Numbered from the stretch's first letter, positions 26,744 to 36,240 are shown. The stretch: 64,000 nucleotides of DNA from Qipengyuania flavescens (GCF_029688735.1 NZ_JARULD010000001.1:1-64000); one strand, 5' to 3'. Notes: generated from the sequence alone by a model not told the origin. A program made the numbers and translations.

Positions 26744-27677
26744 CGAGCGGCGCTGCCAGCACCAGCTGGAACAGGTGATAGAGCAGCAGAGGCAGGACGA
26801 TGAAGCCCGCCGCGTCGGGCGGGAACAGGATCGTGGCGAGCGGCGCGCCGACGGCGGCGCTTTTCTGTGCGCCGGAAAACAGGAAGGCGATCCGGTCCTC
26901 GCGCGCAAAGCCTGCCAGCTTGGCGACCGTGTATGCACCGCCATGGGCAAAGGCGAGAAATAGCGCGACGAACGCCAGCAGAATGAGCCAGCCCGCGCCA
27001 TCGACACGGCTCCAGATGCCCTGCTCGACCGCACCCGAGAAAGCGACATAGACAGCAATCGCAATCACGAAGCGATCGACCCAGGCGATCTTCCCTTTGA
27101 TGCTCTCGATCAACGGCGCCGCGGGTTTCTGGAATATCTGCCCCAAGGCAAACGGCAGCACGAGGATGCCGAGGATCTTGACCAGCACCTCGCTCCCCAC
27201 CGCCCCCTCACCGCTCCCGCCGAGAGCGAGAAAAAGGGGTACGGATACGAACACGCCGAGGATGTTCAGGAGAGCGGCGCTGACCACGGCCAAAGCCACC
27301 GCCCCGCCCGCAAGCGCGGTATAGGACGTCGCCGATTGTACGGTCGACGGCAGCACGCCAAGATAGAGGAAGCCGAGTGCGATCAAAGCGGGCAGGTAAG
27401 CCTCTCCGACAAGCGACAGAGCCAGCCCGCCCAGCGCCATCGCACCGAACACCCACACCACCAGCACCGCCTGATAGCGCCAGTGGGCGATGCCGCGCAC
27501 GATCTCGCTTCGCGCGATGCGCAGGCCGTTCAGCAGGAACAGCAGGAATACGGCGCAGTTGGCGACGATCTGCGCAATGTCCCTGCCGCCGCCGGTCACC
27601 GGAACGATCGCCGCAAGCGCGGTAGCAAGCGCCAGCATGCGCAACATCGGGTCGGTCAGGATCGTGCGCAGCGCCAT
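26676..27677 (-). CDS. Bile acid:sodium symporter family protein
   Basis: A 333-residue inner-membrane protein with nine or ten hydrophobic helices, resembling the SBF-like (PF13593, P7/YfeH) branch of bile acid:sodium symporters and arsenite exporters. Characteristic blocks are FLYLGVLPSTVQSATSYTAL, with the polar TVQS crossover, and FSGAQKSAAVGAPLATILFP, the matching second crossover motif. Bacterial members carry varied organic anions, so the substrate is open. The C-terminal 22 residues are encoded opposite the end of the DUF475 gene. It is 39 bases downstream of the TPR lipoprotein gene on the same strand. Confidence 0.88.
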   Translation of the reverse strand: MALRTILTDPMLRMLALATALAAIVPVTGGGRDIAQIVANCAVFLLFLLNGLRIARSEIVRGIAHWRYQAVLVVWVFGAMALGGLALSLVGEAYLPALIALGFLYLGVLPSTVQSATSYTALAGGAVALAVVSAALLNILGVFVSVPLFLALGGSGEGAVGSEVLVKILGILVLPFALGQIFQKPAAPLIESIKGKIAWVDRFVIAIAVYVAFSGAVEQGIWSRVDGAGWLILLAFVALFLAFAHGGAYTVAKLAGFAREDRIAFLFSGAQKSAAVGAPLATILFPPDAAGFIVLPLLLYHLFQLVLAAPLASRLSASRLPDGAGYSAPTTRS

Positions 27678-27716
27678 GCGCCGCCCCTGCCGCCACCGCT
27701 CCGTCTTGTCGAGGCC

Positions 27717-29477
27717 TCAGGACGCGAGGAGCGAGGTCAGCTTCGCCTGCAGATCGGCACGCGCTGCATTCTGCTCCGGCGGCAAGGTCGCGATCAGCGC
27801 GGCAATCGCGCGCGGATTGAGCGGTTGCAGTTCGTGGGCGCGAAACGCAAAGTCCAGCGCCGTGCCAGCATCGCCCAGCTGACCGGCGGCGATCCCTCTG
27901 GATGCTAGCACCCACGGCACGCGGGATTGGCCATGCGCGATCGCGTGGTCCAGCAGCGCCGCCGCCTGCTGCCACTTGCCCTGCGCAGCAGAAGCATCGG
28001 CCAGCAGCGCCGCCGCATGTCCGTTCATCGGATTGGCCTGCAGATATTCCCCCAGCAGCTCGGCAGCTGCCTCAGGCGTTGCCTGGCTTCCCGCCAGCCT
28101 GAGCGTCAGCGGCCAGGGCTGCCTGATATCGGCGGCGCGAACATAGGCGTCCCTCGCCGCGCGGCGGTCACCGCTGGCAAGCTCGGCATCGCCGAGGATC
28201 GCATAGCCATCGGCCGACCCCGGGAACCGCCTGACGAAATCTTCCGCACTCCCCACTGCCGATCCGCGTGCCTGACCGAACAATACCGACCGCACGAAAT
28301 CCCGCGTCTGCGCGCCACCGCCTCCGGTAGCGGTGAGCGTTTCGGTAGGCGTGTCGCTCGGGAGAGGCGCAAGTCCGTCCGGACCGAGTGCCGCAAGGTC
28401 GATGAACTGCGCCGCCTTTGCTCGCTGCTCGAGAGCCTCGTGAGCCCTTCCGACCAAAAGGCGCAAATGCGGCGACCCTGCGGGACCCAGCGCGCGGTCG
28501 GAAAACCGATAGACCAGTTCCCGCTCGCTCCCGCTTTGCGATAGCGCTGAAGCGAGCAATTCCACCGCGCGGACATTGTCGGGCTGGTCGAGCAACAGGC
28601 GATCGAGGGTCTGCGCCGCGCTTGCCGGATTGGCATTCTGCAAATCGACGATCGCCGACAGCATCAGCGATGCAGGCACACCCGCGGTCTCCAGGCCGGA
28701 GCGTTGCAGCAATTCGCGCGCCAAGAGGAACTTGCCGCCACGCGCCGCGATCACCGCCTGGAGGTAAAGCCCGGTTTCGGACAGGACAGCCCCCTCGCCG
28801 CCTTCGCGCAGAACGGCAAGCGCATCGGCTGCCCTGCCCGCATCGCCGAGAGTGGCAGAATATTCGAGACGCAGGTCGAGGTCGTCGGGGTGCAATTCGA
28901 GCGCGCGCTCGAACCATTCGATCGCGGGCACCATCCCCGATGCCTCCCGGATCAGCTGCCCGCGGAATAGCAGGGCGGCCTTGTTTTCGGGCGCAAGCGC
29001 TAAAGCCCTGTCGGCAGCTTGCACAGCCTCGACCTGCTCGCCGCCCAGAAAGCGCAAGCGACCGATATCTACCCAGAGCTCCGGGTTGTCCGGTGCGACC
29101 GCGTGGGATCGGTCGAACGCCTTCCCGGCCGCTGCTAGATCCCCTCGAGCCATCTCCAGCCTGCCGAGCATTCGCCACCCAAGCGCTGCCGTATCGTCAG
29201 AGAACGATCCGGGTTCTAGCCACCGCGCCGCGCTTTCCAGGTCTCCCGACTGGAGCGCAGCTTCGCCAAGCAATGCGGCGAGTTCCGCCCGATCGGTTCC
29301 CTCCGCCAGCTGGCGTTCGAGGATGATCCTCGCATCTTCGGGAAAGCCACGCGAAATCTCGTATCTGGCTTGCTCGACAGGGTCGAACCGGTCCGGACCA
29401 CCCTCGCATCCCGCCAAGCCGAGGGAACAGAACAAGACGGCGGCAACAGGCCGAAGGATGTCACGCCTGAAGATCAT
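27717..29477 (-). CDS. prsT: TPR lipoprotein, PrsT-like (PEP-CTERM/exopolysaccharide system)
   Basis: A 586-residue lipoprotein with signal peptide and lipobox LAGC (Cys24), then a chain of tetratricopeptide-like repeats to the C-terminus (for example ALGWRMLGRLEMARGDLAAA, ELWVDIGRLRFLGGEQVEAV and AIEWFERALELHPDDLDLRL). The family of TPR lipoproteins next to PrsK/PrsR (TIGR02917) is usually longer, near 900 residues, so this is a short form. A Gly/Thr-rich linker (LTATGGGGAQTRDF) near residue 385 divides two repeat blocks. It overlaps prsR by 17 bases and is the last gene of the operon. Likely role is in envelope export or polysaccharide assembly, inferred from context. Confidence 0.8.
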   Translation of the reverse strand: MIFRRDILRPVAAVLFCSLGLAGCEGGPDRFDPVEQARYEISRGFPEDARIILERQLAEGTDRAELAALLGEAALQSGDLESAARWLEPGSFSDDTAALGWRMLGRLEMARGDLAAAGKAFDRSHAVAPDNPELWVDIGRLRFLGGEQVEAVQAADRALALAPENKAALLFRGQLIREASGMVPAIEWFERALELHPDDLDLRLEYSATLGDAGRAADALAVLREGGEGAVLSETGLYLQAVIAARGGKFLLARELLQRSGLETAGVPASLMLSAIVDLQNANPASAAQTLDRLLLDQPDNVRAVELLASALSQSGSERELVYRFSDRALGPAGSPHLRLLVGRAHEALEQRAKAAQFIDLAALGPDGLAPLPSDTPTETLTATGGGGAQTRDFVRSVLFGQARGSAVGSAEDFVRRFPGSADGYAILGDAELASGDRRAARDAYVRAADIRQPWPLTLRLAGSQATPEAAAELLGEYLQANPMNGHAAALLADASAAQGKWQQAAALLDHAIAHGQSRVPWVLASRGIAAGQLGDAGTALDFAFRAHELQPLNPRAIAALIATLPPEQNAARADLQAKLTSLLAS

Positions 29478-30831
29478 ACTGCTTCAGGAGGTCGTACAGG
29501 GTCGGCCGGCTGATACCGAGCAATTTCGCCGTATTGGAGATATTGCCCTCGCTGCGCGCCAAAGCCTGACGGATCATCCGACGATCGGCCTGTTCGCGCG
29601 CCGATTTCAGGTTCAGCGCAAGATCGCTCTCGGTGTCATCGGTATTGCCGAGATCGAGATCTTCCGCACCAACGAGCTTGCCATCGGCCATGATGACGGC
29701 GCGTTTCACCCGATTTTCCAGTTCGCGGACGTTACCGGGCCAGTTCCAGCCATCGATTGCAGCCAACGCATCTGGCGCGAACCCCTTGACCTGCGGGTTC
29801 ATTTCCGCGGCGAACCGAGCAAGAAACGTCTTCGCCAGCAGCACGGCATCGCCCGGCCGCTCTGCCAAGGTCGGGACTTTGACGACGATTTCGGCGAGGC
29901 GGTAGAACAAATCCTCGCGGAAAGTCCCCTCCCCGATCATCGCCTCGAGATCCTGATGGGTTGCACACACAATCCGCGTATCGACCGGGATCGGCTTGCG
30001 ACCGCCGATACGCTCGATCGTGCGTTCCTGCAGGAAGCGCAGCAACTTCACCTGCAGAGGCAGCGGAATATCGCCGACCTCGTCGAGGAACAGCGTGCCG
30101 CCATCGGCGAGTTCGATCTTGCCCTCGGTCGTCTTGACTGCCCCGGTGAAGGCTCCTTTCTCGTGACCGAACAATTCGCTTTCGAGCAGGTTTTCGGGGA
30201 TTGCCGCACAGTTGATGGCAATGAATGCGCGCGACTTGCGATTGCTCGTCTCATGCACACCCTTGGCCAGTAGCTCTTTCCCCGTGCCGCTAGCGCCGAG
30301 CAGCATTACCGAGACATTCGTCGGCGCAACGCGCTCGATTGTACGCGCGACCTTAGCCATCTCCGGCGCAGCAGTCACCAGCGAGCCTAGCACGGTCCGG
30401 TCCTCGCCAATCTTCTCCGACAGGCGCCGGTTCTCCTGCTCGATCCGATGCAGGCGCAGCGCCCGATCGACGATCAGGCCGAGCTTATCGATATCGACCG
30501 GCTTCTGGTAGAAATCATAGGCCCCGCGCTCGATTGCCTGAAGCGCGCTTTCCCGAGCGCCATGACCGGAAGCGACGATCACCTTCGTGTCGGGCTTCAT
30601 CGCCATGATCGCATCGAGCACGGCGAAGCCTTCGCTGGTGCCGTCCGGATCGGGCGGGAGTCCCAGGTCCAGGGTGACGACTTCCGGCTCCTCCGCGCGC
30701 AGGGCGGCCAGCGCGGCTTCGCGATTCCCCGCGATCACGACCTCGTAGTCGTCATAAGCCCATTTGAGCTGGGCCTGCAGACCTTCGTCGTCCTCGACAA
30801 TCAGCAGCTTGGGCTTGGAGCCTGCCATCAT
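29461..30831 (-). CDS. prsR: PrsR, sigma-54-dependent response regulator
   Basis: A 456-residue NtrC-type activator. The receiver domain (1-125) has acidic residues EDD and phosphoacceptor Asp55 in VVTLDLGLPP. The AAA+ domain carries Walker A GASGTGKELLAKGVHE, the sigma-54 contact loop GAFTGA (ELFGHEKGAFTGAVK) and Walker B GGTLFLDEVGD. The C-terminal Fis-type helix-turn-helix reads SNTAKLLGISRPTLYDLLKQ. This arrangement matches PrsR (TIGR02915), which controls PEP-CTERM and exopolysaccharide genes in other bacteria. It overlaps the PrsK stop by four bases. Target promoters should be of -24/-12 type; I did not find a clear one within the operon. Confidence 0.92.
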   Translation of the reverse strand: MMAGSKPKLLIVEDDEGLQAQLKWAYDDYEVVIAGNREAALAALRAEEPEVVTLDLGLPPDPDGTSEGFAVLDAIMAMKPDTKVIVASGHGARESALQAIERGAYDFYQKPVDIDKLGLIVDRALRLHRIEQENRRLSEKIGEDRTVLGSLVTAAPEMAKVARTIERVAPTNVSVMLLGASGTGKELLAKGVHETSNRKSRAFIAINCAAIPENLLESELFGHEKGAFTGAVKTTEGKIELADGGTLFLDEVGDIPLPLQVKLLRFLQERTIERIGGRKPIPVDTRIVCATHQDLEAMIGEGTFREDLFYRLAEIVVKVPTLAERPGDAVLLAKTFLARFAAEMNPQVKGFAPDALAAIDGWNWPGNVRELENRVKRAVIMADGKLVGAEDLDLGNTDDTESDLALNLKSAREQADRRMIRQALARSEGNISNTAKLLGISRPTLYDLLKQYDLQA

Positions 30832-32936
30832 GCGTCCTCGTATTTCGGTTTGTCGGGTGCTTGCCCGACCAGATGTTTGGTAGCCTGCAACGGCAGTGTG
30901 ACGGTGAAACGCGAGCCGATGCCTTCGCGGGATTCTGCATCGAGCCGCCCGCCCATTCCGCGGATCGTCTCGCGCGCCTCGAATGCGCCGATGCCGAAAC
31001 CACCCTCCTTGGACGATACGAACGGCTTGAACAGGCCGTTGCGAAGGAATGTCGCAGACATGCCCTGTCCGTGGTCGATCAGGTGCAGCTTGCCGCTGAC
31101 CCCGTCGGTATAGACTTCGAGTACGACCGAACTCTCGGCGCTGCTGGCATCGATCGCGTTCTGGACGAGATGGACGAGTGCCTGTTCGAGCCCCTCTTCG
31201 TCACCCAGCACAAGTGCGCTTTCGCACCTTAGCAGGGAAACGGAGCGGATGGCCGAAAAGCGATCGACGACACGCCGCGCGGTGGAAGCAAGATCGAACG
31301 GCGAAAGCGCGCCTTTGTCCTTCGTCCCGTAACGCCCGAGCCGCGCGAGTAGCGTGTTCAGTTTGTCTGCGCTGTTGCGCAGCGTGACCAGCATGTCGGC
31401 ACGGAATTCCGGTTTGTCCGCGTGCTTTTCTGCATTGCGGAGGAGCAGCGACATCTGGCTCGACAGGTTCTTGATGTCATGCATCACGAAAGCCATGCGG
31501 CGGTTGAATTCGTCGAATCGCCCCGCCTCGATCAGCGCGGCCTGGCCGGCTTGCTCGGCCAGATAGCTAGCCAACTGCCGGCTCACCACGGTCAAGAGAT
31601 CGAAGTCTTCCCAGTCGAGCTTGCGGGTGACCAAGGGCCGCGCGAGGATGGCGAGCCCGACCAGGCGATCGAAGTGCAGCAGTGGCACCGCGGCCCAGGC
31701 CGTCTGGTCGTCACGCAGCCAGTCCGGGATAAGATCGCGCTCTCCATAGTGATCGACGCCTGCGCGCACCTCGTCGAAATCGACGATGAGTTCCCTTTGC
31801 TCCAGCATTCCTGCGAGCGCGGACGGGAGCGTCGGTGGTGGCATTTCGTCCTCGCGCCAGCGCCAGTCCGCTGCCAGCTCCAAAGCACCCTCATCATCGG
31901 TCAGGAACAGCATGCCGGAAGGGCTGTCGGTAATCTCGGCCAGCGCCTTGATCGCACGCTCCGGCAGGCTGGTCTCGTCGAACCCCGTGCGCCCGATCGT
32001 GTTCGTGAAGCGTATCCACTCGTTGCGGTAGTCGTAACGATGTTTGAAGAGGTGCTTGACTGCCGTCACGCGCAGCCATCCCCTGAGCTGTGCCGAGGGC
32101 AGCCAAATCAGCGCCAGCGCGCCCGCCGCAATCACAACGCCAACCTGGACGAGGCGGGCGAGGTCGCCGGTCAGCATGTCGAGCCAGCGGGCAAGGCCGA
32201 GCATAAGCATCAGATACGCGCCGATGACCAGCAAGGAGAGGAAGCGGAACGCCACTGCCCGCGACGGGCGGAATTCCAAGCCGGAAGCGGCGCGGGCGAA
32301 GCCCAGAGCAAACGGTATGGCGACAATCCCCGCCGCGAGGCCGCGCAAGGCGGAAAGTTCGACCGGCACCGACCCGAGAATATAGGCGATTGTGTAGTAG
32401 TTGAGATCGAAGGCCCAGAGTCCGGCTAGCGCGGCCGCATTCCACCGCAGCAATTGGCGGGACGCGGCGGCCGCGCCGACGTAGAGATTGTGAACCAGCA
32501 CCAACGCGCCCACCGCAACGAGGACGCGGAACATCGTGGCAGTCTCGAAGGTGAGTGAGACGAGCTGGGGTGTCACCGCATAGCGATGCGCGATCAGCAA
32601 AAGGACGAGTTGTGACGCCTCGACGAAGCATAGTGCAATCAGCGCTGGTCTGACGATACGCAGCGTCTCGTCGCGGCCGTCGTTTGCAAAATGGCGGAAC
32701 AACACGAAGAGCCATGTGAAATTGCGCGCGATCTCGGTCAGTTCGACGATCGCGCGCCCGGTCTCGAAGCTTGCTGCCGCGAAACACCAGTTCGCCGTCA
32801 GCGCCAAAGCCACGATGGCCGGCGTCCGGTCGTTGCGACTTGTGTCGCCTTTGGTGGCCACCCAAATGGCGCAGATCGCGCACACGATCGCGCCGATCGT
32901 GTAGGTAACGTAAGAAGCGGTGCTCGCCCAAGCCAT
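30828..32936 (-). CDS. prsK: PrsK, membrane histidine kinase
   Basis: A 702-residue sensor kinase. Residues about 1-290 contain eight or more membrane helices. A GAF-like domain follows (about 320-470, SPSGMLFLTDDEGALELAAD), then an H box in FVMHDIKNLSSQMSLLLRN with His486. An HATPase domain has LVHLVQNAIDASS, DHGQGMS and FGIGAFEARETIRGMGGR. The HDIKNL form of the H box and overall layout match PrsK (TIGR02916), the partner of PrsR. The ATG shares one base with the stop of the sugar transferase (TGATG), and the prsR start overlaps its end. Signal unknown. Confidence 0.92.
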   Translation of the reverse strand: MAWASTASYVTYTIGAIVCAICAIWVATKGDTSRNDRTPAIVALALTANWCFAAASFETGRAIVELTEIARNFTWLFVLFRHFANDGRDETLRIVRPALIALCFVEASQLVLLLIAHRYAVTPQLVSLTFETATMFRVLVAVGALVLVHNLYVGAAAASRQLLRWNAAALAGLWAFDLNYYTIAYILGSVPVELSALRGLAAGIVAIPFALGFARAASGLEFRPSRAVAFRFLSLLVIGAYLMLMLGLARWLDMLTGDLARLVQVGVVIAAGALALIWLPSAQLRGWLRVTAVKHLFKHRYDYRNEWIRFTNTIGRTGFDETSLPERAIKALAEITDSPSGMLFLTDDEGALELAADWRWREDEMPPPTLPSALAGMLEQRELIVDFDEVRAGVDHYGERDLIPDWLRDDQTAWAAVPLLHFDRLVGLAILARPLVTRKLDWEDFDLLTVVSRQLASYLAEQAGQAALIEAGRFDEFNRRMAFVMHDIKNLSSQMSLLLRNAEKHADKPEFRADMLVTLRNSADKLNTLLARLGRYGTKDKGALSPFDLASTARRVVDRFSAIRSVSLLRCESALVLGDEEGLEQALVHLVQNAIDASSAESSVVLEVYTDGVSGKLHLIDHGQGMSATFLRNGLFKPFVSSKEGGFGIGAFEARETIRGMGGRLDAESREGIGSRFTVTLPLQATKHLVGQAPDKPKYEDA

Positions 32937-34321
32937 CAGCGCGCGCCATGCGGCCAGAGGATCACCCGCGCCGTCTGCAACAGGATCAGCAGGTCGAGGA
33001 AGGGTGTGTAATTCTTGGCGTAATACAGATCATATTCCAGCTTTTGCCGGGCATCCTCGATGCTTGCACCATAAGGGAAGTTGATCTGCGCCCACCCCGT
33101 GATGCCGGGCTTCACCTCGTGCCGTTCCGCATAATATGGCAGTTCGCGTTCGAGCTGCGCTACGAATGCCGGCACTTCGGGGCGCGGGCCGACGAAGCTC
33201 ATGTGGCCTTTCAGGACCGACCAAAGCTGAGGCAGCTCGTCGATTCTCAGCTTGCGGATGATGCGGCCCACGCGGGTAATGCGAGGGTCGTCCTCTTCCG
33301 CCCATTTCGCGCCGCCCGCCTCCGCGTCCGTGCGCATCGAGCGCAGCTTCACCATCTGGAATTCCTGACCGTAAAGGCCTACACGGCGCTGGCGGAAGAA
33401 GATCGGACCCTTGCTGTCCAGTTTCACCGCCGCACCGAAAATCACGATCAGCGGCAGTCCGACGATCAGGATCAGCAAGCTGCTTATTATATCGAAGACG
33501 CGTTTGCCTGCGGCGGAGATGCGGCGCCCCGCCGAAAAACCGTCAGAGAAGATGAGCCAGCTCGGGTTAAGCGTGTCGAGATCGACGCGGCCGGTTTCGC
33601 GTTCCAGGAAGCTGGAAAAATCGTTAATCAGTACGCCCTTGGTCTTCACTCGAAGCAGGTCCTTGAGCGGGAGCGCGTTGCGTCGCTCCTGCAGCGCGAG
33701 AACTACTTCCCCCGCCCCGATCCGTTCGACGAAACGGCCTAAATCCCCGATGGCCGAACGCTCTACCGCCCCATCGACGACCGGTGGGCAATCGCCCATG
33801 TCGATGAATTTGAGGGGATTGAAGCCGGAACCCTCAGCTTTCGCAAGCCGCTGAAGGCGTGCGGCTCGTTCGCCCGCTCCCAGCACCAATATCCGACGGC
33901 GGAAGGTTTCGGAGCCGAGCATGCGGGTCGCGAGCAGCCGATTGCCTACAAGCGCGACCATTGCGATAGCCATCGCGTAGAGCAGGACCGAGCGCCAGAT
34001 AGCGGTGCCCGGAACGAAGAAATTGATAAGAGAAATACCCATTACGCCGACGCTCACCGCCACCAGCAGTCGCGCGGTGCCAAACCGGATGGAGCGCAGC
34101 GCTTCGGGGCTGTAGCCGCCCACGGCGATGATCGCGAGCCAGACCACCAAAGCGAAACCGCCCAGTTCCGGCAGCCTGTCCCACAGCGGACCGTTGCTCG
34201 ATCCGATCTGGCTTACGCGCAAGCGCCACGCAGATTCCCCCGCCGCCGCGAGCAGGAGCAGATCCACGAGGCACAGCAGCACCACGTTATAAGGAAAGTA
34301 ATGCTTGAAGACGCGGATCAT
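32936..34321 (-). CDS. Polyprenyl-phosphate sugar-1-phosphate transferase, EpsB-like
   Basis: A 461-residue bitopic/polytopic transferase that would start exopolysaccharide repeat synthesis by moving a sugar phosphate to undecaprenyl phosphate. The N-terminal half has four or five membrane helices and a Rossmann-like segment (RRILVLGAGERAARLQRLAK). The C-terminal half is the WbaP/PglC catalytic domain: KRVFDIISSLLILIVGLPLI, KGPIFFRQRRVGLYG, FQMVKLRSM, RKLRIDELPQLWSVLKGHMS, FVGPRPEVP and PGITGWAQIN. It resembles the PEP-CTERM-associated group (TIGR03013). ATG 34321 is preferred because MIRVFKHYFPYN opens the first helix region. It is the first gene of the operon; no exosortase is present nearby. 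Confidence 0.9.
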   Translation of the reverse strand: MIRVFKHYFPYNVVLLCLVDLLLLAAAGESAWRLRVSQIGSSNGPLWDRLPELGGFALVVWLAIIAVGGYSPEALRSIRFGTARLLVAVSVGVMGISLINFFVPGTAIWRSVLLYAMAIAMVALVGNRLLATRMLGSETFRRRILVLGAGERAARLQRLAKAEGSGFNPLKFIDMGDCPPVVDGAVERSAIGDLGRFVERIGAGEVVLALQERRNALPLKDLLRVKTKGVLINDFSSFLERETGRVDLDTLNPSWLIFSDGFSAGRRISAAGKRVFDIISSLLILIVGLPLIVIFGAAVKLDSKGPIFFRQRRVGLYGQEFQMVKLRSMRTDAEAGGAKWAEEDDPRITRVGRIIRKLRIDELPQLWSVLKGHMSFVGPRPEVPAFVAQLERELPYYAERHEVKPGITGWAQINFPYGASIEDARQKLEYDLYYAKNYTPFLDLLILLQTARVILWPHGAR

Positions 34322-34417
34322 CCGGTCGCGCTCGCGAAATTGCTGGTGTCGGAATATTTGACTAGCAGCGAGGAATGAACCGTCGGTAAACTTTACACAA
34401 TAGCGACGACGCACGAA

Positions 34418-34448
34418 AAAGGCGGCGCGAGCAAGCCGCGCCGCCTTT
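34418..34448 (-). terminator. Intrinsic terminator of the 98-residue membrane protein gene
   Basis: A 12-base perfect stem (34418-34429 with 34437-34448, GC core) with a seven-base loop. On the minus strand it is followed by TTTTTCG, so it terminates transcription arriving from the gene at 34467. Confidence 0.88.
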
Positions 34449-34466
34449 CGGGATATCGTCGATCAA

Positions 34467-34763
34467 TTACTGCTGTACGGCGTCCGAAACCGCGTCGCCT
34501 GCGTTCTGCGCCGCATCGCCAACCTTGCCCGCTGCCTCACCAACCTCGCCAGCTGCATCGGCAACCGCATTGTCCTTGGCAACTTCGGCGCCGCTCATCT
34601 GCGTAAAGATAATCACCCCAACGATGGCCACGACAGCCAGCAGGATCAGCAGGCCCCAGTTGGCACCGCCGCTTTTGCGAGGCTCATTGTCGGTGACGAC
34701 AGTGTGGGTCGTATGGGTATTGCCCGAGGGGGTCGTCGTCTCGGTGATACGTTCTTCGGTCAT
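34467..34763 (-). CDS. Small single-pass membrane protein with Ala-rich tail
   Basis: Unrecognised 98-residue protein. The first 33 residues are hydrophilic and Thr-rich (TETTTPSGNTHTTHTVV), followed by a basic anchor PRKSGG and one membrane helix (about 35-54, WGLLILLAVVAIVGVIIFTQ). The tail after the helix is Ala/Asp/Gly-rich with heptad-like repeats (AAGEVGEAAGKVGDAAQNAG), predicted to be an amphipathic helix in the periplasm, resembling YtxH- or LEA-like stress segments. It has its own terminator and stands alone between the prs operon and scfR. Function cannot be assigned. Confidence 0.8.
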   Translation of the reverse strand: MTEERITETTTPSGNTHTTHTVVTDNEPRKSGGANWGLLILLAVVAIVGVIIFTQMSGAEVAKDNAVADAAGEVGEAAGKVGDAAQNAGDAVSDAVQQ

Positions 34764-34847
34764 GAGCTTATGCTCCCTGATAGACTTTTATTGGCGACCG
34801 AACGCTCCATCGTGAAACCCGGTTCCGCAGGGGATGCAGTTTGATGG

Positions 34848-36230
34848 TTAATCGCTCGCAAACTCGAACGGGGTGACGCCGCGCCGGACCGTATCGAAGG
34901 AGAGCGCCCGGCCCCGGGGGGGCAGCGAGCGCTGCGTGCATTGCCGCCGGTGGCAGCCGGCACATCCCGGCCCAATCCGCTGGGCATCCTGCGAGCGAAG
35001 GGATATGCCGCGCGCCTGTGCGAGTTCCTCTGCGAGGACGGCCTCGACACCTAGCGCGACTACAAATTGCGCTTCGCCCGGTGCACCACTGCCTTCGACA
35101 GTGCGCGCAAAGGTAAGCCAGCCACCCTCCCGCTCGCCCGCCACGTCGAGCGCCACGAACTGGACCTGCAATTCGCCCGCCCGTTCGAAGGCCCGGTGGG
35201 CATGCCACAGCGGACAACTGGTGTCGGAATTGATGAACCGCGCGGTGCTAGCGCCGGTGAAAGTCTTCGAGAACTGCCCCGCCCGGTCGATCCGCACCAT
35301 GAAGAAGGGCAGGCCGCGCTGGCCGACGCGCTGTAACGTCGTCAGTCGATGCGCGAGCTGCTCGAAACTGACACCGAAACGCCGTTCCAGGACCGGCAGA
35401 TCGTAGCCTGTCGCTTCGCACGCCCGCAGGAAGCGGCTGTAAGGCATCAGCAGCGCTGCCGCGAAATAACCGGTCAGGTGCCGCGAGAAGAAAGCCCGCG
35501 CCGCGTCGTCATCGAATTTAGTGCCCTTGGCGATGGAGTCGATGATTTCCGAATACTCAAGCCGGGCTAGCTGCAGCGCGAGCTGGAAATTGCGCGATGC
35601 ATGGCTCAGCATCTCGGACAACTGAACCTGCCGCGCATGGAGATCGAGCCTGCGAAGGCTGTCGGGCATGACATCACGCGGAAGGATGCGCACCGACAGC
35701 TGATGCCGCTCGCGTAGCCGCTCGGTCAGGGCGAGGCCGATATCGCCGCGCGACAGGCGCATCTCGTCCGCAAGCTCTTCCGCAGCGAGGTCGAGATCAG
35801 CGAAATGATTGCGCCATTTCTCGATCTCGCGACGCGAAGCCTCGAGCGGACCATCCCCGATGGCGCTTGCCGAGCCCGCATTGTCGTACAGCCGGGCGAA
35901 GGCAGCGGCCGCCTGCGGGGCAGCAGAGAGAAATTCCTGCAACTCGTCACGGTCGATCCCGAGATCGGCAAATCGCTCGTCCGCGAAGCGGCGCGACAAG
36001 CCATCGAGACCGCCGATCGCCTCGTCCTCGCGCAAATTGCGCGGATCGAAATCGAACTGATCCACCAGCTGCATTACCACCCGCGCGCTGACCGGTCGCT
36101 GGTTGCGCTCGATGAGGTTCAGATAGCTCGGCGAGATGTCGAGCCGGGCCGCGGTGGCGGCTTGCGTGAGCCCTTCCCGCTTGCGGAGCCGGCGTATGGC
36201 AGGCCCTGCAAACAATGCCTCGTCGGTCAT
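34848..36230 (-). CDS. ScfR/RamB-like XRE-family transcriptional regulator
   Basis: A 460-residue short-chain fatty acid type regulator. Residues about 10-65 form an XRE helix-turn-helix (LTQAATAARLDISPSYLNLI and ERNQRPVSARVVMQLV). The central part resembles the ImmA/IrrE peptidase-like region, but the position where HEXXH would sit reads FFSRHLTGYFAAALLMPYSR, so metallopeptidase activity is doubtful. The C-terminal domain (DUF2083-like) ends with a cysteine cluster CAGCHRRQC. Members of this group control acetate and glyoxylate-shunt genes; here it is divergent from isocitrate lyase, with a 152-base shared control region. Confidence 0.88.
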   Translation of the reverse strand: MTDEALFAGPAIRRLRKREGLTQAATAARLDISPSYLNLIERNQRPVSARVVMQLVDQFDFDPRNLREDEAIGGLDGLSRRFADERFADLGIDRDELQEFLSAAPQAAAAFARLYDNAGSASAIGDGPLEASRREIEKWRNHFADLDLAAEELADEMRLSRGDIGLALTERLRERHQLSVRILPRDVMPDSLRRLDLHARQVQLSEMLSHASRNFQLALQLARLEYSEIIDSIAKGTKFDDDAARAFFSRHLTGYFAAALLMPYSRFLRACEATGYDLPVLERRFGVSFEQLAHRLTTLQRVGQRGLPFFMVRIDRAGQFSKTFTGASTARFINSDTSCPLWHAHRAFERAGELQVQFVALDVAGEREGGWLTFARTVEGSGAPGEAQFVVALGVEAVLAEELAQARGISLRSQDAQRIGPGCAGCHRRQCTQRSLPPRGRALSFDTVRRGVTPFEFASD

Positions 36231-36240
36231 GAGATGTCAC

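Noticed and set aside
31422-32429. 335-codon frame on the plus strand opposite prsK
   Set aside because: Codon-position shadow of the kinase gene; charged low-complexity product.
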